Shown here: positions 8,463 to 17,353 of the stretch, one piece after another
Layout: every line of letters begins with the position of its first letter
Numbering within the stretch: the stretch's first letter is position 1
NCBI RefSeq assembly: GCF_002879645.1
Contig: NZ_PNRE01000010.1
Location: forward strand, 1-40,668
Reading direction: 5' to 3'
From: Halomonas heilongjiangensis
GTDB lineage: Bacteria; Pseudomonadota; Gammaproteobacteria; Pseudomonadales; Halomonadaceae
Length of the DNA stretch: 40,668 nt
Notes under the pieces: generated by a model
Database searches by the model: none
Seen by the model: only the letters and a program-made list of their open reading frames with translations
Told to the model about the DNA's origin: nothing
Translations under genes and position numbers: made by a program

Positions 8463-11400
8463 TTACTTCTCCGCGTCGATCCGGGCGAGCAGGTCCTCGA
8501 CGGCGCGCTCGAGCTGGCGGTCGCGATTGGCCACCTCGTCCTCGGGGGTCTGTTCCACCATCAGGTCCGGCATCGCGCCGTTGTGCTCCATGTCGGTGCC
8601 GTCGGGCAGGTACCAGCCGCGGAACGGCCGCCTCACCGTGGCACCGTCGATCAGGGGCTCGCTGTTGGTGGAGATCACCCCGCCGTAGGTCTGCTGACCG
8701 ACCAGGTTGCCGCGCCCCAGGGTCGAGAAGGCATGCGCCAGGATCTCGGCGTTGGAGTAGCTCTTCTCGTTGGCCAGCATGTTGATCGGCAGGGTGTAGC
8801 GTGGTGCGTCGAGCCGGCCCTGGGGGTAGTGGCCGGTGGCGTCCGGATCGGCGCCGGAGGGGAGGGTGTAGGCGTGCTCGCCGGTCATGATCGAGGTCAG
8901 GATGCGGTCCGTGGTGTGGCCGCCGCCGTTGTTGCGCACGTCGATGATCAGGCCCTCCTTGCCTATGGCGGCGGCATAGAGGTCGCCCTGGAAGCCTTCG
9001 AGCGAGGTCTGGTTCATCGACTGGATATGCAGGTAACCGAGTCGGTCGTCGGAAAGTGCCTCGACCCGGCGGCGATTTTCCGCCCGGAAGGCATCGTACT
9101 TGAGGCGTGCGAGGTCGTTAAGGCCCACCGGGGTCAACAGGGTCTGGTACTCGGCGTAGCCGTCGTCGGGACGCTCGAAGGTGACAATCACCTCCTGGTC
9201 GACACGTCCGCGGAGCCGGTACAGCAGGGTATCGTCCTCCTCGAAGGGTTGCAGGTCGATCGCGGTGATGATGTCGCCGGGCTGGAGCGGCATGGGGCCG
9301 CGCGCCGCCGGCCCCCCGGGGATGACCTCGGTGACGCGGTAGCCGGCCCTGCCGCCGGTGCGCGATACGCGCTCCCGCTCGATGCCGAAGCGTCCCGAGG
9401 GCTCGCGCAGCTCCGATTCCGGGCCGGGGTTGGTCACCCCCAGGTGGGAAGCCGCCAGCTCGCCCATCAGGCGGTTGGCGATGTCGCTGAACTCGCTGGA
9501 CGTGCGGGACTGGGCGATCAGTGCCTCGTAATCCTTCACCAGCGTCGGCCAGTCCAGTCCCTTCATGTCCGGCCGGTAGAAGTGTTCGCCGATCACTCGG
9601 GCCGCCTCGTGGAATTTCTGCAGCGACTGTCGGCGCAGGTCGATGCGAACGCGGTCGGAGATGTCGGGGTAGCGGTGCATACCGCTGGACAGGTCGACCA
9701 CGCCGACACGCCCGCTGGAGACATAGATGGCGCGATCGCCGGTCGCGCTCAGGTGCTGTACGTCGGCGACGTTGCCCAGGCGCTTGCGCTCGCTGCCGTC
9801 CCAGTTCATGACCATCAGCCCGTCGTGACCGGCATTGAACACGTAACGATCGCCCCCGGGCGTCATCTCGTTGGCGGACTGGTGGGCGGGCGAGGCGGTG
9901 ATGCGCTCGACGCGTCGCCAGGCGCTCTCCAGGTCGAGGCTCGGTTCAGCGTCTGCCGCCGCGGCTTCCGCGTCCGGCGTCACCGGCAGGGGGCCCCGCT
10001 GGGAGGCCGCCGCACGGGCGTCGCGGTAATAGGCGGTGCGCTCGCGTGGCGTGTAGGTCTCGAGTTCACGATCCAGGTAGACGCTGTAGAGGTCGTAGCT
10101 GTCGCCCGAGCGGTTGGAGATGAAGCTCAACTTGCGGCCGTCGGCCGACCAGCGGGGGTTGAGGTCGTTGCGCGGATGCCGGGTGATGTTGACGGGCTCC
10201 CGGGAGCCGTCGGCGGGCACGATGAAGATGTTGGCGCTGTAGTCGAGGTCGTTCTGCGCGTAGGCGATGTGCCGGCTGTCCGGCGACCAGCGCCAGTGGA
10301 GCTGGCTGTCCCAGCCTTCGACCAGCGTCTGCTCGTCGCCACTCGCCAGGTCCATCACCACCAGGTCGCCCCGGCCGCGACGGAAGGCGATGGAGCGGCC
10401 GTCGGGCGACGGTGAGACCTGGCGATCGTTGTGCTCGCTCTGGACGAGGGGGCGCACCTCGAACCGCACCGCATCGTGCCAGCGGGCCGGGTCGCGCCCG
10501 GAGGGGATGTCGTCCGCCGGCTCGGGGTCGAGCTCCTCTTCGGGAATGCTCTCCGGCTCGGCGGGCTGCTCCGGCAGGGGTTCGTCGACGAAAGCGGCCG
10601 GGTCCGTCAGGAAGGGAGGATCGAGCAGCAACCCCGGATCCTGCGGCGCGAAGGGATCCTCGGGCTCTTCGCCTGGCAAGGCGGCAGCGGGTTCGCCGCT
10701 GCCTTCGGGTTCCTCCTGCGTGGGGGGTGGCGGCTCGTCCACCGTTGACTCGGCCGGTGCCTCGCGCTCCCGGCCATCCCCTCGGCCATCGTCGTCGGGC
10801 GAGGGCCGGGCGTGGGTGCGGCGAATGTCGTCGCGCGTCAGGGCCACGCGTGCCTCGCGGATCGACTCGCTGCCATCGGCATCGTTGACGAAATAGAGCC
10901 GCAGGCCGTCCGGCGACCAGGCGAGGTCCCGATGCCGGGCATGGGTCCCGGGGGTCACCGCCTGGGTCGGGCTGTGCTCGTCCATGTGGCGGACATAGAC
11001 CCGCCCATAGGCGATGTAGGCCATCGTCTTGCCGTCGGGACTGAGGGCCGCCTCGCTGACGTCCCGGTTGATGCGCCGCAGCTCCTGATCGTCGCGGTCA
11101 GCCGCGGGGGCGCGCAGCGCCACCGGCTCGGGCTCGGCGTCCGGGTCCTCGAGGTCCAGGGTGAGCAGGGTGTCCCACACCTGCAGGACCGCGGTGCCGC
11201 CGTCGCGGGAGACGTCGAAGTGCTGCAGGTCGCGCTCGTCGAAGTCGGTGAGGCGTTCGAAGGTGCGTTCCCCGCCATCGAGCGCCACACGGTAGAGGTT
11301 GACCGTCTCGTCCTCGCGGTCGGACATGAAGAGCAGGGTGTCGTCGTCGGCCCAGCGGGCGTGGCCGTCGTCCCCGTCGCGCTCGGTGAGCGGCTCGAAA

Positions 11401-12086
11401 CGGTTCTCCTCGCGGTCGTACAGCCAGATGTTCATGGCATCCGGGCCGCGGTAATGGCGGCGGCTCCAGCCATGGTAGGTCCCGCCCCGGGTGAAGGCGA
11501 GGCGCTGGCCGTCGGGCGAGAGCTGCGGGTCGGAGCCGAAGGCGTCATGCAGCCGGCGGTACTCGCCACCCTGCGGCGACACCCGATAGGGCCGATGGTC
11601 ACGATGAACATCGGCCTCGAGCATGCCGGAAAAGGTGATCACCGGCTCGCCATCGGCGTCGGTGGCGTAGGCGGGGTTGCGCAGGTGCTGGTCGGCATGG
11701 GTGAGCTGGCTCAGGCGGCTGCCGTCGCGGTGGATGCGCCACAGGTTCATGTAGCCGTCGCGCATCGAGGCGAACACGATCCATTCGCCGTCCGGGCTCC
11801 AGCTCGAATAGAGATCGTCGAGCCGGTGTCGGGTCAGCCGTGTCGCTTGGCCGCCGTCGCTCGATACCCGCCACAGGTCGCCCGCCCAGCTGAAGACGAG
11901 CTCCGAGCCGTCCGGGCTGATGGAGGGAAAGCGTGGCAGCCCGACCCGGCCGGCCTCGGCCGCCGCACTGACCGGGACACCCGCCAGCAGCCCGCTCACC
12001 ACCATCAGCAATGCTAGCCACCGCCGGGTTGCACCCGGTGGCCTCGGATTGTCGCGCGGTGCATCCATTCCTCGAGCCTTTTCCAT
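8463..12086 (-). CDS. periplasmic Tricorn-like protease (S41 family) with beta-propeller, PDZ and acidic linker
   Basis: A 1207-residue protein. The N-terminal signal (WLALLMVVSGLLAGVPVSAAA) points to export. Two sets of PD40/WD-like propeller blades follow (repeated SPDG and SADG motifs), separated at about residues 450-570 by an acidic, proline-rich linker. Then come a helical cap domain, a PDZ domain (GPMPLQPGDIITAIDL) and the S41 catalytic domain. Residues matching the Tricorn tetrad are visible: S880-H881 (AASHLG), S1111 (YSNAE) and E1167 (DMEHNG). Their spacing is close to that of archaeal Tricorn (745/746, 965, 1023). It likely degrades peptides in the periplasm. The ATG at 12086 keeps a normal signal peptide; 12068 is an alternative. 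Confidence 0.9.
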   Translation of the reverse strand: MEKARGMDAPRDNPRPPGATRRWLALLMVVSGLLAGVPVSAAAEAGRVGLPRFPSISPDGSELVFSWAGDLWRVSSDGGQATRLTRHRLDDLYSSWSPDGEWIVFASMRDGYMNLWRIHRDGSRLSQLTHADQHLRNPAYATDADGEPVITFSGMLEADVHRDHRPYRVSPQGGEYRRLHDAFGSDPQLSPDGQRLAFTRGGTYHGWSRRHYRGPDAMNIWLYDREENRFEPLTERDGDDGHARWADDDTLLFMSDREDETVNLYRVALDGGERTFERLTDFDERDLQHFDVSRDGGTAVLQVWDTLLTLDLEDPDAEPEPVALRAPAADRDDQELRRINRDVSEAALSPDGKTMAYIAYGRVYVRHMDEHSPTQAVTPGTHARHRDLAWSPDGLRLYFVNDADGSESIREARVALTRDDIRRTHARPSPDDDGRGDGREREAPAESTVDEPPPPTQEEPEGSGEPAAALPGEEPEDPFAPQDPGLLLDPPFLTDPAAFVDEPLPEQPAEPESIPEEELDPEPADDIPSGRDPARWHDAVRFEVRPLVQSEHNDRQVSPSPDGRSIAFRRGRGDLVVMDLASGDEQTLVEGWDSQLHWRWSPDSRHIAYAQNDLDYSANIFIVPADGSREPVNITRHPRNDLNPRWSADGRKLSFISNRSGDSYDLYSVYLDRELETYTPRERTAYYRDARAAASQRGPLPVTPDAEAAAADAEPSLDLESAWRRVERITASPAHQSANEMTPGGDRYVFNAGHDGLMVMNWDGSERKRLGNVADVQHLSATGDRAIYVSSGRVGVVDLSSGMHRYPDISDRVRIDLRRQSLQKFHEAARVIGEHFYRPDMKGLDWPTLVKDYEALIAQSRTSSEFSDIANRLMGELAASHLGVTNPGPESELREPSGRFGIERERVSRTGGRAGYRVTEVIPGGPAARGPMPLQPGDIITAIDLQPFEEDDTLLYRLRGRVDQEVIVTFERPDDGYAEYQTLLTPVGLNDLARLKYDAFRAENRRRVEALSDDRLGYLHIQSMNQTSLEGFQGDLYAAAIGKEGLIIDVRNNGGGHTTDRILTSIMTGEHAYTLPSGADPDATGHYPQGRLDAPRYTLPINMLANEKSYSNAEILAHAFSTLGRGNLVGQQTYGGVISTNSEPLIDGATVRRPFRGWYLPDGTDMEHNGAMPDLMVEQTPEDEVANRDRQLERAVEDLLARIDAEK

Positions 12087-12392
12087 GGCGCCCTGTGCCC
12101 ACCAAGGTAGCAGCTCTCCAGCGACCCTTGTAACCTCTCGCGATCGCGTCCGACGGCGGGGCGTTGCCGGTGCATGGCTCGCCCAGCGGTGTGTTCGCCA
12201 GGCGGGCCGGCGTTCAGGTGACGACCGAGCAGGAAGAACGCACACGACAGCGGTCAAATTCAGAAAGAATCGTTCCGGCTCACCATGTCCAGTTCGGCCA
12301 CGGTCGTGTTTCAATCTGGCCTCCACCGAGGGGAATCACCCTCTTCTCGTGACCACGGATGAAAGCCCATTCATGCAAGGAGGTTGAGACAA
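12087..12392. other. intergenic region between divergent genes
   Basis: About 306 bp separate the divergent Tricorn-like protease and quinone-oxidoreductase-like genes. I found no convincing promoter hexamers, RNA gene or repeat. The only clear signal is AAGGAGG at 12377-12383, the ribosome site of the rightward gene. Confidence 0.6.
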
Positions 12393-13568
12393 GTGGCACA
12401 CGATACCCTTCCGGAGAACGTTCCGGCCACCATGGCGGCCATGCTGCTGACCGGGCATGGCGACATCGACAAGCTGGTCCATCATCGGGACGTGGCGACG
12501 CCCAGGCCAGGGCCGGGCGAGGTGCTGGTACGGGTCACGGCGACGGCGAAGAACAACACCGACCGCAAGGCGCGCGAGGGCCTCTACCCCACCAAGGACA
12601 AGGGCGAGGTGACCTCCTTCGCCATGGGCGGCTCGCCGACCCTGACCTTCCCGCGCATCCAGGGCGCCGACGTGGCCGGGCGCGTGGTCGCCGTGGGCGA
12701 GGGGGTTCCCGCCTCGCGCCTCGGCGAGCGCGGGCTGCTGGACTTCAACCTCTACCCGGATGCCCGCCGCGACCTCAACCTGATGCCGGACTACTACGGC
12801 CACGGGGCCGACGGCGGCTTCGCCGAGTACATCGCCGTGCCGTCGGACCAGTTCCATCATGTGCCCAACCCCGAGCTCGCCGATGCCGAGCTCGCCGCCC
12901 TGGGCATGTGCTCCTACCAGACCGCCTACCATATGATGACCTCGGCCCGAGTGAGCGCGGGTGAACGGATTCTCGTCAGCGGCGCCAGCGGCGGCGTGGG
13001 TACGGCGCTGATCCAGCTGTGCCGCATCGTCGGTGCGATCCCCTATGCGGTGAGCCAGCCCGACAAGGCCGAGGGATTGCTCGCGCTCGGCGCCGAGGCG
13101 GTGATCGATCGTGGCGATCTGCCGACCTTCGTCGAGCGGGTGCTCGAGGCCACCGACGGCGCGCCCATCGACGCGGTGATGGACCTGGTCGGCGGCGAGA
13201 TGACCGACCGCTTCATCGACACCATGATCGGCGACATGCAGCGCCGCACCACCTACCCGCGGCTCTCCATCGCCGGGGCCAGCGGCGGCAACCTCAGCGA
13301 GATCATGTGGACCCGCATCTACCTTTATCAGGTGCAGATCTTCGGCGTCTCCCACGGCACCCGCGAAGAGGCCGAGCAGCTGGTGGACTGGATCCGTAGC
13401 GGCCAGCTGAAGCCGGTGCTGCACGCGGCCTTCAGGCTCTCCGAGTTGCACGAGGCGGAGCGTTATTTCGTCAACCGCGGCAGCAACTACCTGGGCAAGA
13501 TCGTGATCGTTCCCGACAGCCAGTGGCGCGAGCATGGCGCGCCCTTCGCACTCGAGGGGCGGGCATGA
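12393..13568 (+). CDS. zinc-independent MDR-family reductase (quinone oxidoreductase-like)
   Basis: A protein of about 391 residues from the GTG at 12393, which is nine bases after a perfect AAGGAGG. A TTG at 12384 would touch that site. It has the GroES-like N-terminal fold (GPGEVLVRVTATAKNNTDRK). Where zinc alcohol dehydrogenases have the catalytic cysteine, this has NNTD, as in quinone-oxidoreductase-type members. The nucleotide-binding motif is SGASGGVGTALIQL, and the acidic/basic context fits NADP(H) use. Its stop overlaps the start of the proline-racemase-family gene (ATGA), so the two are translationally coupled. It may reduce an intermediate of that pathway, but this is inference. Confidence 0.8.
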   Translation: MAHDTLPENVPATMAAMLLTGHGDIDKLVHHRDVATPRPGPGEVLVRVTATAKNNTDRKAREGLYPTKDKGEVTSFAMGGSPTLTFPRIQGADVAGRVVAVGEGVPASRLGERGLLDFNLYPDARRDLNLMPDYYGHGADGGFAEYIAVPSDQFHHVPNPELADAELAALGMCSYQTAYHMMTSARVSAGERILVSGASGGVGTALIQLCRIVGAIPYAVSQPDKAEGLLALGAEAVIDRGDLPTFVERVLEATDGAPIDAVMDLVGGEMTDRFIDTMIGDMQRRTTYPRLSIAGASGGNLSEIMWTRIYLYQVQIFGVSHGTREEAEQLVDWIRSGQLKPVLHAAFRLSELHEAERYFVNRGSNYLGKIVIVPDSQWREHGAPFALEGRA

Positions 13569-14614
13569 AGGAGGAACTCGTCATCCAGCTGATGGACACC
13601 CATGCCGGCGGCGACGTCAGCCGCATCGTCACCGGCGGCATCGACCCGCTGCCCGGCGCCACGGTCAGGGAACAGATGCACTACCTGCGCGACGACGCCG
13701 ATGGCCTGCGCAAGCTGCTGCTCGACGAACCCTACGGTATCCCCGAGATGTCGGTGGATCTGCTCGTGCCCCCCAGCCACCCCGAGGCCGCGGTGGGCTA
13801 CATCATCATGGAGGTGATGGGCTACCCGATCTACTCCGGCTCCAACACCATCTGCACCGCCACCGCGGTGCTGGAGCTGGGCCTGGTGCCCAAGCAGGAG
13901 GGGCGCCAGCGCTTCGTGCTGGAGTCTCCCGCGGGACTGGTGCATATCGAGGCGCTGGTGGAGAACGGGGTGGTGGAGGCGATCACCTGCAAGGGGCTGC
14001 CCAGCTATATCGATACCTATCGGGCCAGCATCCACGTGCCGACCATCGGCGAGGTGACCTACTCGGTGGCCTACAGCGGCGGCTTCTATGCCCTGGTGGA
14101 TGCCGCCGAGCTGGGCTTCCACCTGACCCGGGACGAGGAGCGCGACCTGGCGGCGTGCGCCTACAAGATCGTCGAGGCGATCCAGGCCGAGCGTGGCTTC
14201 TCCCACTACACCCTGGGCGACGTGGGGCCGCTGCCCTTCCTGCACTTCATGGGGCCGGTCGAGCAGGTGGCCGACGGCTTCTACCGCTCGCGCTCGACCA
14301 CCTACGTGCACCCCGGCGTGATCTGTCGCAGCACCACCGGTACCGGTACCTCGGCGCGGTTGGCGCTGATGCACCATGAGGGCACCATCACGTCGGGCGA
14401 TCGGCTGGAGACCGTCTCGCTGCGCGAGACCGGCTTCATCGGCGAAATGACCGGCACACGACGGGAGGGCAGGCACCGGGTGGTGGAGAACAACATCACC
14501 GGCAAGAGCCACGTGCTCGCCCGCTCGGAAATCGTCGTCAACTGCGAGGATCCCCTGGTGGAGTGCGCCGGCCTGCACCATATCCTCACCAGCGGACACG
14601 CCTCGCAGGGGTAG
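13565..14614 (+). CDS. proline racemase family protein, probably trans-3-hydroxy-L-proline dehydratase
   Basis: A protein of 349 residues with the family opening MDTHAGGDVSRIVTGG. The first catalytic position is a cysteine (C97 in GSNTICTAT). The second motif reads STTGTGTSAR, with threonine (T258) where proline racemases and 4-hydroxyproline epimerases have cysteine. In this family the Cys/Thr pair is the known mark of trans-3-hydroxy-L-proline dehydratase, which yields delta-1-pyrroline-2-carboxylate. The start overlaps the stop of the upstream reductase by four bases. The usual partner, a pyrroline-2-carboxylate reductase of the ornithine cyclodeaminase type, is not in the window. Dehydratase over racemase is inferred from residues only. 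Confidence 0.8.
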   Translation: MKEELVIQLMDTHAGGDVSRIVTGGIDPLPGATVREQMHYLRDDADGLRKLLLDEPYGIPEMSVDLLVPPSHPEAAVGYIIMEVMGYPIYSGSNTICTATAVLELGLVPKQEGRQRFVLESPAGLVHIEALVENGVVEAITCKGLPSYIDTYRASIHVPTIGEVTYSVAYSGGFYALVDAAELGFHLTRDEERDLAACAYKIVEAIQAERGFSHYTLGDVGPLPFLHFMGPVEQVADGFYRSRSTTYVHPGVICRSTTGTGTSARLALMHHEGTITSGDRLETVSLRETGFIGEMTGTRREGRHRVVENNITGKSHVLARSEIVVNCEDPLVECAGLHHILTSGHASQG

Positions 14615-14617
14615 GGG

Positions 14618-15031
14618 TCACACCGGCACCTTGCCGCGCAGCGCCTTGGTCTTGCCCTTGCGGGTCTTCTTGTCCACCCGGCGGCGCTGGGAGCCCTTGG
14701 TGGGCTTGGTCGGCCGGCGGGCCTTCTGCTGCTTCACCGCGCTGCGGATCAGCTCCCTGAGGCGCGCCAGGGCGTCCTCCTTGTTCAGTTCCAGGGTGCG
14801 GAAGCTCTGCGCCTTGATGACGATGATGCCCTCCTTGCTGATGCGCTGATCGGAGAGGGCCATCAGGCGCTCCTTGTAGAAGGGCGGCAGGCTGGAGGCG
14901 AGAATATCGAAACGCAGATGCACCGCGGAGGCGACCTTGTTGACGTTCTGCCCCCCCGCCCCCTGGGCGCGGATCTGGCTGATGTCGATTTCCCAATCGG
15001 CCAGTTCCACCGTATTGGAGATGGTCAGCAT
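14618..15031 (-). CDS. arfB: alternative ribosome-rescue factor, peptidyl-tRNA hydrolase ArfB
   Basis: The protein has 137 residues, close to the 140 of E. coli ArfB (YaeJ). The GGQ catalytic motif is at residues 26-28 (RAQGAGGQNVNK), followed by the conserved SAVHLRFD stretch. The C-terminus is a long basic tail (RRRVDKKTRKGKTKALRGK) that in ArfB enters the empty mRNA channel of stalled ribosomes. It releases the nascent chain when a ribosome stalls without a stop codon. The ATG at 15031 has GAGG upstream and gives the family length; an upstream start at 15073 adds 14 non-conserved residues. It converges on the proline-racemase-family gene with three bases between them. Confidence 0.93.
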   Translation of the reverse strand: MLTISNTVELADWEIDISQIRAQGAGGQNVNKVASAVHLRFDILASSLPPFYKERLMALSDQRISKEGIIVIKAQSFRTLELNKEDALARLRELIRSAVKQQKARRPTKPTKGSQRRRVDKKTRKGKTKALRGKVPV

Positions 15032-15114
15032 GGTATGCCTCGTGGTCAGGGCCCGATGGTGCCAGGCTACCATATCGACAGGTCCCGGCCTGAGCCGTGA
15101 GGCGGGCCCGGTGG

Positions 15115-15987
15115 CTAGGCAGGCAGAAGGCGTTCGCAGACGACCCGCAGTGCCCCGGGGCGTGTCGAGGCCGTGGCCTCCATGATGCGCCCCAGGTCTT
15201 CACCGTCCGCGGTCAGGGTCCTGGAGTGGCGTAGCTGGACCTGGCAACGGGTCGACTTGACGTGCACCAGGGTGGAGCCGTCCCTGGGCTGGCGCCCCCG
15301 CAGCCGGGAGACGATAAAGGTCATCAGCAGGTTGACCCAGGAGCGCGGGCGTACGGCCACGATGTTCAGCTCGCCGTCGTCGATCGTGGCCTCGGGGATG
15401 CGCTGGCCGCCGCCGAAGAAGGCTCCCGAGGAGATCGCAATCGACAGCCAGAGGCCCTCGATGCTGCCGCCGTCATGGGTGATCCTCGCCTGGAAGCCCC
15501 ACCGTATGCCGATCCGCCTGGCGAGCACGGCCAGGTAGCTGAAGCGGCCGAACGCTTTCTTGTGATTCGCGGAGGCCTTCCTGGCAGGGACGGTCCCCAG
15601 GCCGATGTGGGCGACATTGAGGAACAGGGTGTCGTTGACCCAGCCGACGTCGACATTGACCGTCCGGCCCGAGGCAATCAGGCGACATATCTCGAGGGGA
15701 TCCTCCGGCAAGCCGAGATTGCGGGAGAAGTCGTTGGCGGTGCCCGACGGCAGCACCGCCAGGGTGGCGTTGCGCTCGAGACACAGCGCCGCGCCCCGGC
15801 TGACGGACCCATCGCCGCCCGCGACCATCACCAGGTCGCCCTCCCGGACCTCCCGTGCCCATGTCGTGTCGGAAAAGTCCCGCACCGAGACATCGCCAAG
15901 CCCCGCTCCCCGCAGGTGCTCCAGCCAGAAGGCCTGCCCACGGCTACCATCACCCGCATCGGCATTCGCGACCAACCAATGGCGCAT
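15115..15987 (-). CDS. diacylglycerol/lipid kinase family protein
   Basis: A protein of 290 residues with the DAGK catalytic signature: GGDGS at residues 57-61 and PSGTANDFSRNLGLP about 25 residues later. GELNIVAVRPRS and LTADGEDLG in the C-terminal half are also typical of the YegS/DgkB group. Such enzymes phosphorylate diacylglycerol or related lipids with ATP at the membrane face. GGGAGA precedes the ATG at 15987. The lipid substrate is not visible. The following minus-strand gene is arfB, about 85 bp away. Confidence 0.88.
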   Translation of the reverse strand: MRHWLVANADAGDGSRGQAFWLEHLRGAGLGDVSVRDFSDTTWAREVREGDLVMVAGGDGSVSRGAALCLERNATLAVLPSGTANDFSRNLGLPEDPLEICRLIASGRTVNVDVGWVNDTLFLNVAHIGLGTVPARKASANHKKAFGRFSYLAVLARRIGIRWGFQARITHDGGSIEGLWLSIAISSGAFFGGGQRIPEATIDDGELNIVAVRPRSWVNLLMTFIVSRLRGRQPRDGSTLVHVKSTRCQVQLRHSRTLTADGEDLGRIMEATASTRPGALRVVCERLLPA

Positions 15988-16082
15988 CCCGGCGTCTCCC
16001 TGACCTGGCGTGATCCCGTGAGAATAGCGTATGGGCGCTGCTTAAAAACCGTCTGACACTGGAGGGAGCCGCTGGGTTCGGC

Positions 16083-16850
16083 TCAGCGGCGTACCCGGCG
16101 CTCCAGCGCTTCCCGGTACGTCCGGATCCGTGCCGCATTGGTCCCCACATCGCCGCGGCCCATGCGGGAAGCGGAGCGCACGTCGACGCGCACGCCGTCG
16201 TCGGTCTCGGTCAGGCGGATCACCACGTCGTCCTTGAAGCCGAACCAGGTGGTAGTGTCGGTGGCCTCGATCCTGTCGGCGGTGACGCTGGCGAGCTCCC
16301 AACCCAGGTCCAGGGCGGCGGCCTCCGCGACCGAGAGGGCGCTGTCGCGCGGCATGTCCAGGTCGATCGGCTGGATATCCGGGTAGGCCTCGCGCTGCTG
16401 GCGGGCGACCGCCTCGCCGGGGTAGTCCACCGCGTTGGGGGCCGCTTCCCGGGCGTCGGCCAGCGCCGCGAAGGCGGGCGGGTCCTCGGTGTCGGTGGTG
16501 ATGTCGTGGATGGGTGGCGCCTGCTGGGCGCGCTGCCAGTGCACCCAGGGCACGGTCATCATGCCGGCGACGGCGACGATCACCAGGCCGCCGGCCAGGG
16601 CGGCGCGCAGGCGTCGGCAGATGGTGGCGATGACCAGCGCGATCAGCCCCACCCCGGCGGCGCCGGCGGCGGCGTAGGCGCCGTAGCGCAGCAGGCCGAA
16701 GGCATCGCCCAGCGGGAGCAGCCCGAGGCGGTAGGCGGGCCCTGCGGCGGCCATCAGCAGCGCGGCGAGCACCAGCAGGGCCAGGGCGAGCCAGGCGACA
16801 TTCACCGGCCAGCGGCCACCGCGTAGGCGGCCTGGACGCAACAGCGACAT
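16083..16850 (-). CDS. DUF1499 family membrane protein
   Basis: A 255-residue protein. Three hydrophobic segments in the first 110 residues (WLALALLVLAALLMAAAG, YGAYAAAGAAGVGLIALVI, ALAGGLVIVAVAGMMTVPW) are followed by a soluble domain. That domain carries the DUF1499 features ATDTTTWFGFKDDVVIRL and DVRSASRMGRGDVGTNAARI. A clear AAGGAG lies five bases upstream of the ATG. No function is established for DUF1499. It is divergent from the small putative DNA-binding gene. Confidence 0.85.
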   Translation of the reverse strand: MSLLRPGRLRGGRWPVNVAWLALALLVLAALLMAAAGPAYRLGLLPLGDAFGLLRYGAYAAAGAAGVGLIALVIATICRRLRAALAGGLVIVAVAGMMTVPWVHWQRAQQAPPIHDITTDTEDPPAFAALADAREAAPNAVDYPGEAVARQQREAYPDIQPIDLDMPRDSALSVAEAAALDLGWELASVTADRIEATDTTTWFGFKDDVVIRLTETDDGVRVDVRSASRMGRGDVGTNAARIRTYREALERRVRR

Positions 16851-16945
16851 GAGAACTCCTTAACGCCGGGTTTCGATAGTGTCAGCATAATCGCCGCAGG
16901 GACCCGGTGCCGCATGACGACTCGCGCGGACGTGACCAGGACGGA

Positions 16946-17317
16946 ATGGACCACCAGAGACGACAGATGCCAGTACAGACCCCCGACGACCTCCTGGCGG
17001 CCGAAGTGCGCCGTCTCCTCGAGACGATGCCCGAGGCCAGGCTGCCGATCACCTACCATCAGGTGGCCGACGCCCTGGGGCTCACGCCCCCACGCACCAT
17101 CCAGCGCGTCGCCCAGGCGCTGGAAGCCCTGATGCGCGAGGACGCCGACGCCGGGCGGCCCTTCATCGCCGCCCTGGTGGTCAGCCGTCGCGGCGACCTG
17201 CCCGGCAGGGGGTTCTTCGACCTGGCCGTGGAGCTCGGCCGCTTCCCCGCCGACCCGGCACGGCAGGCCGAGGCGTATCGGGACGCGTATCGTCGGGCGA
17301 TGGCGGCACGTGGTTAG
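16946..17317 (+). CDS. small hypothetical protein, possible winged-helix DNA-binding fold
   Basis: The frame runs from a GTG at 16907, with ATG choices at 16946 and 16967; none has a decisive ribosome site. About 116-123 residues. The stretch LPITYHQVADALGLTPPRTIQRVAQALEALM looks like a helix-turn-helix (in pieces: ITYHQVADALG, then RTIQRVAQAL). ITYHQVADALG recalls the recognition region of MGMT-like or winged-helix proteins. The rest (FIAALVVSRRGDLPGRGFFDLAVELG) is conserved-looking but not assigned by me. Codon use fits the neighbourhood, so I consider it real. Function unknown. Confidence 0.6.
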   Translation: MDHQRRQMPVQTPDDLLAAEVRRLLETMPEARLPITYHQVADALGLTPPRTIQRVAQALEALMREDADAGRPFIAALVVSRRGDLPGRGFFDLAVELGRFPADPARQAEAYRDAYRRAMAARG

Positions 17318-17353
17318 GCAGGCGCGATGCCACCACGCACGGCCGCCTCGACC

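Noticed and set aside
7488..10415. A 975-codon open frame on the plus strand
   Set aside because: It lies antisense to the MFS and Tricorn-like genes, is very rich in Gly, His, Gln and Arg, and has no domain. High-GC coding DNA often leaves such long open antisense frames.
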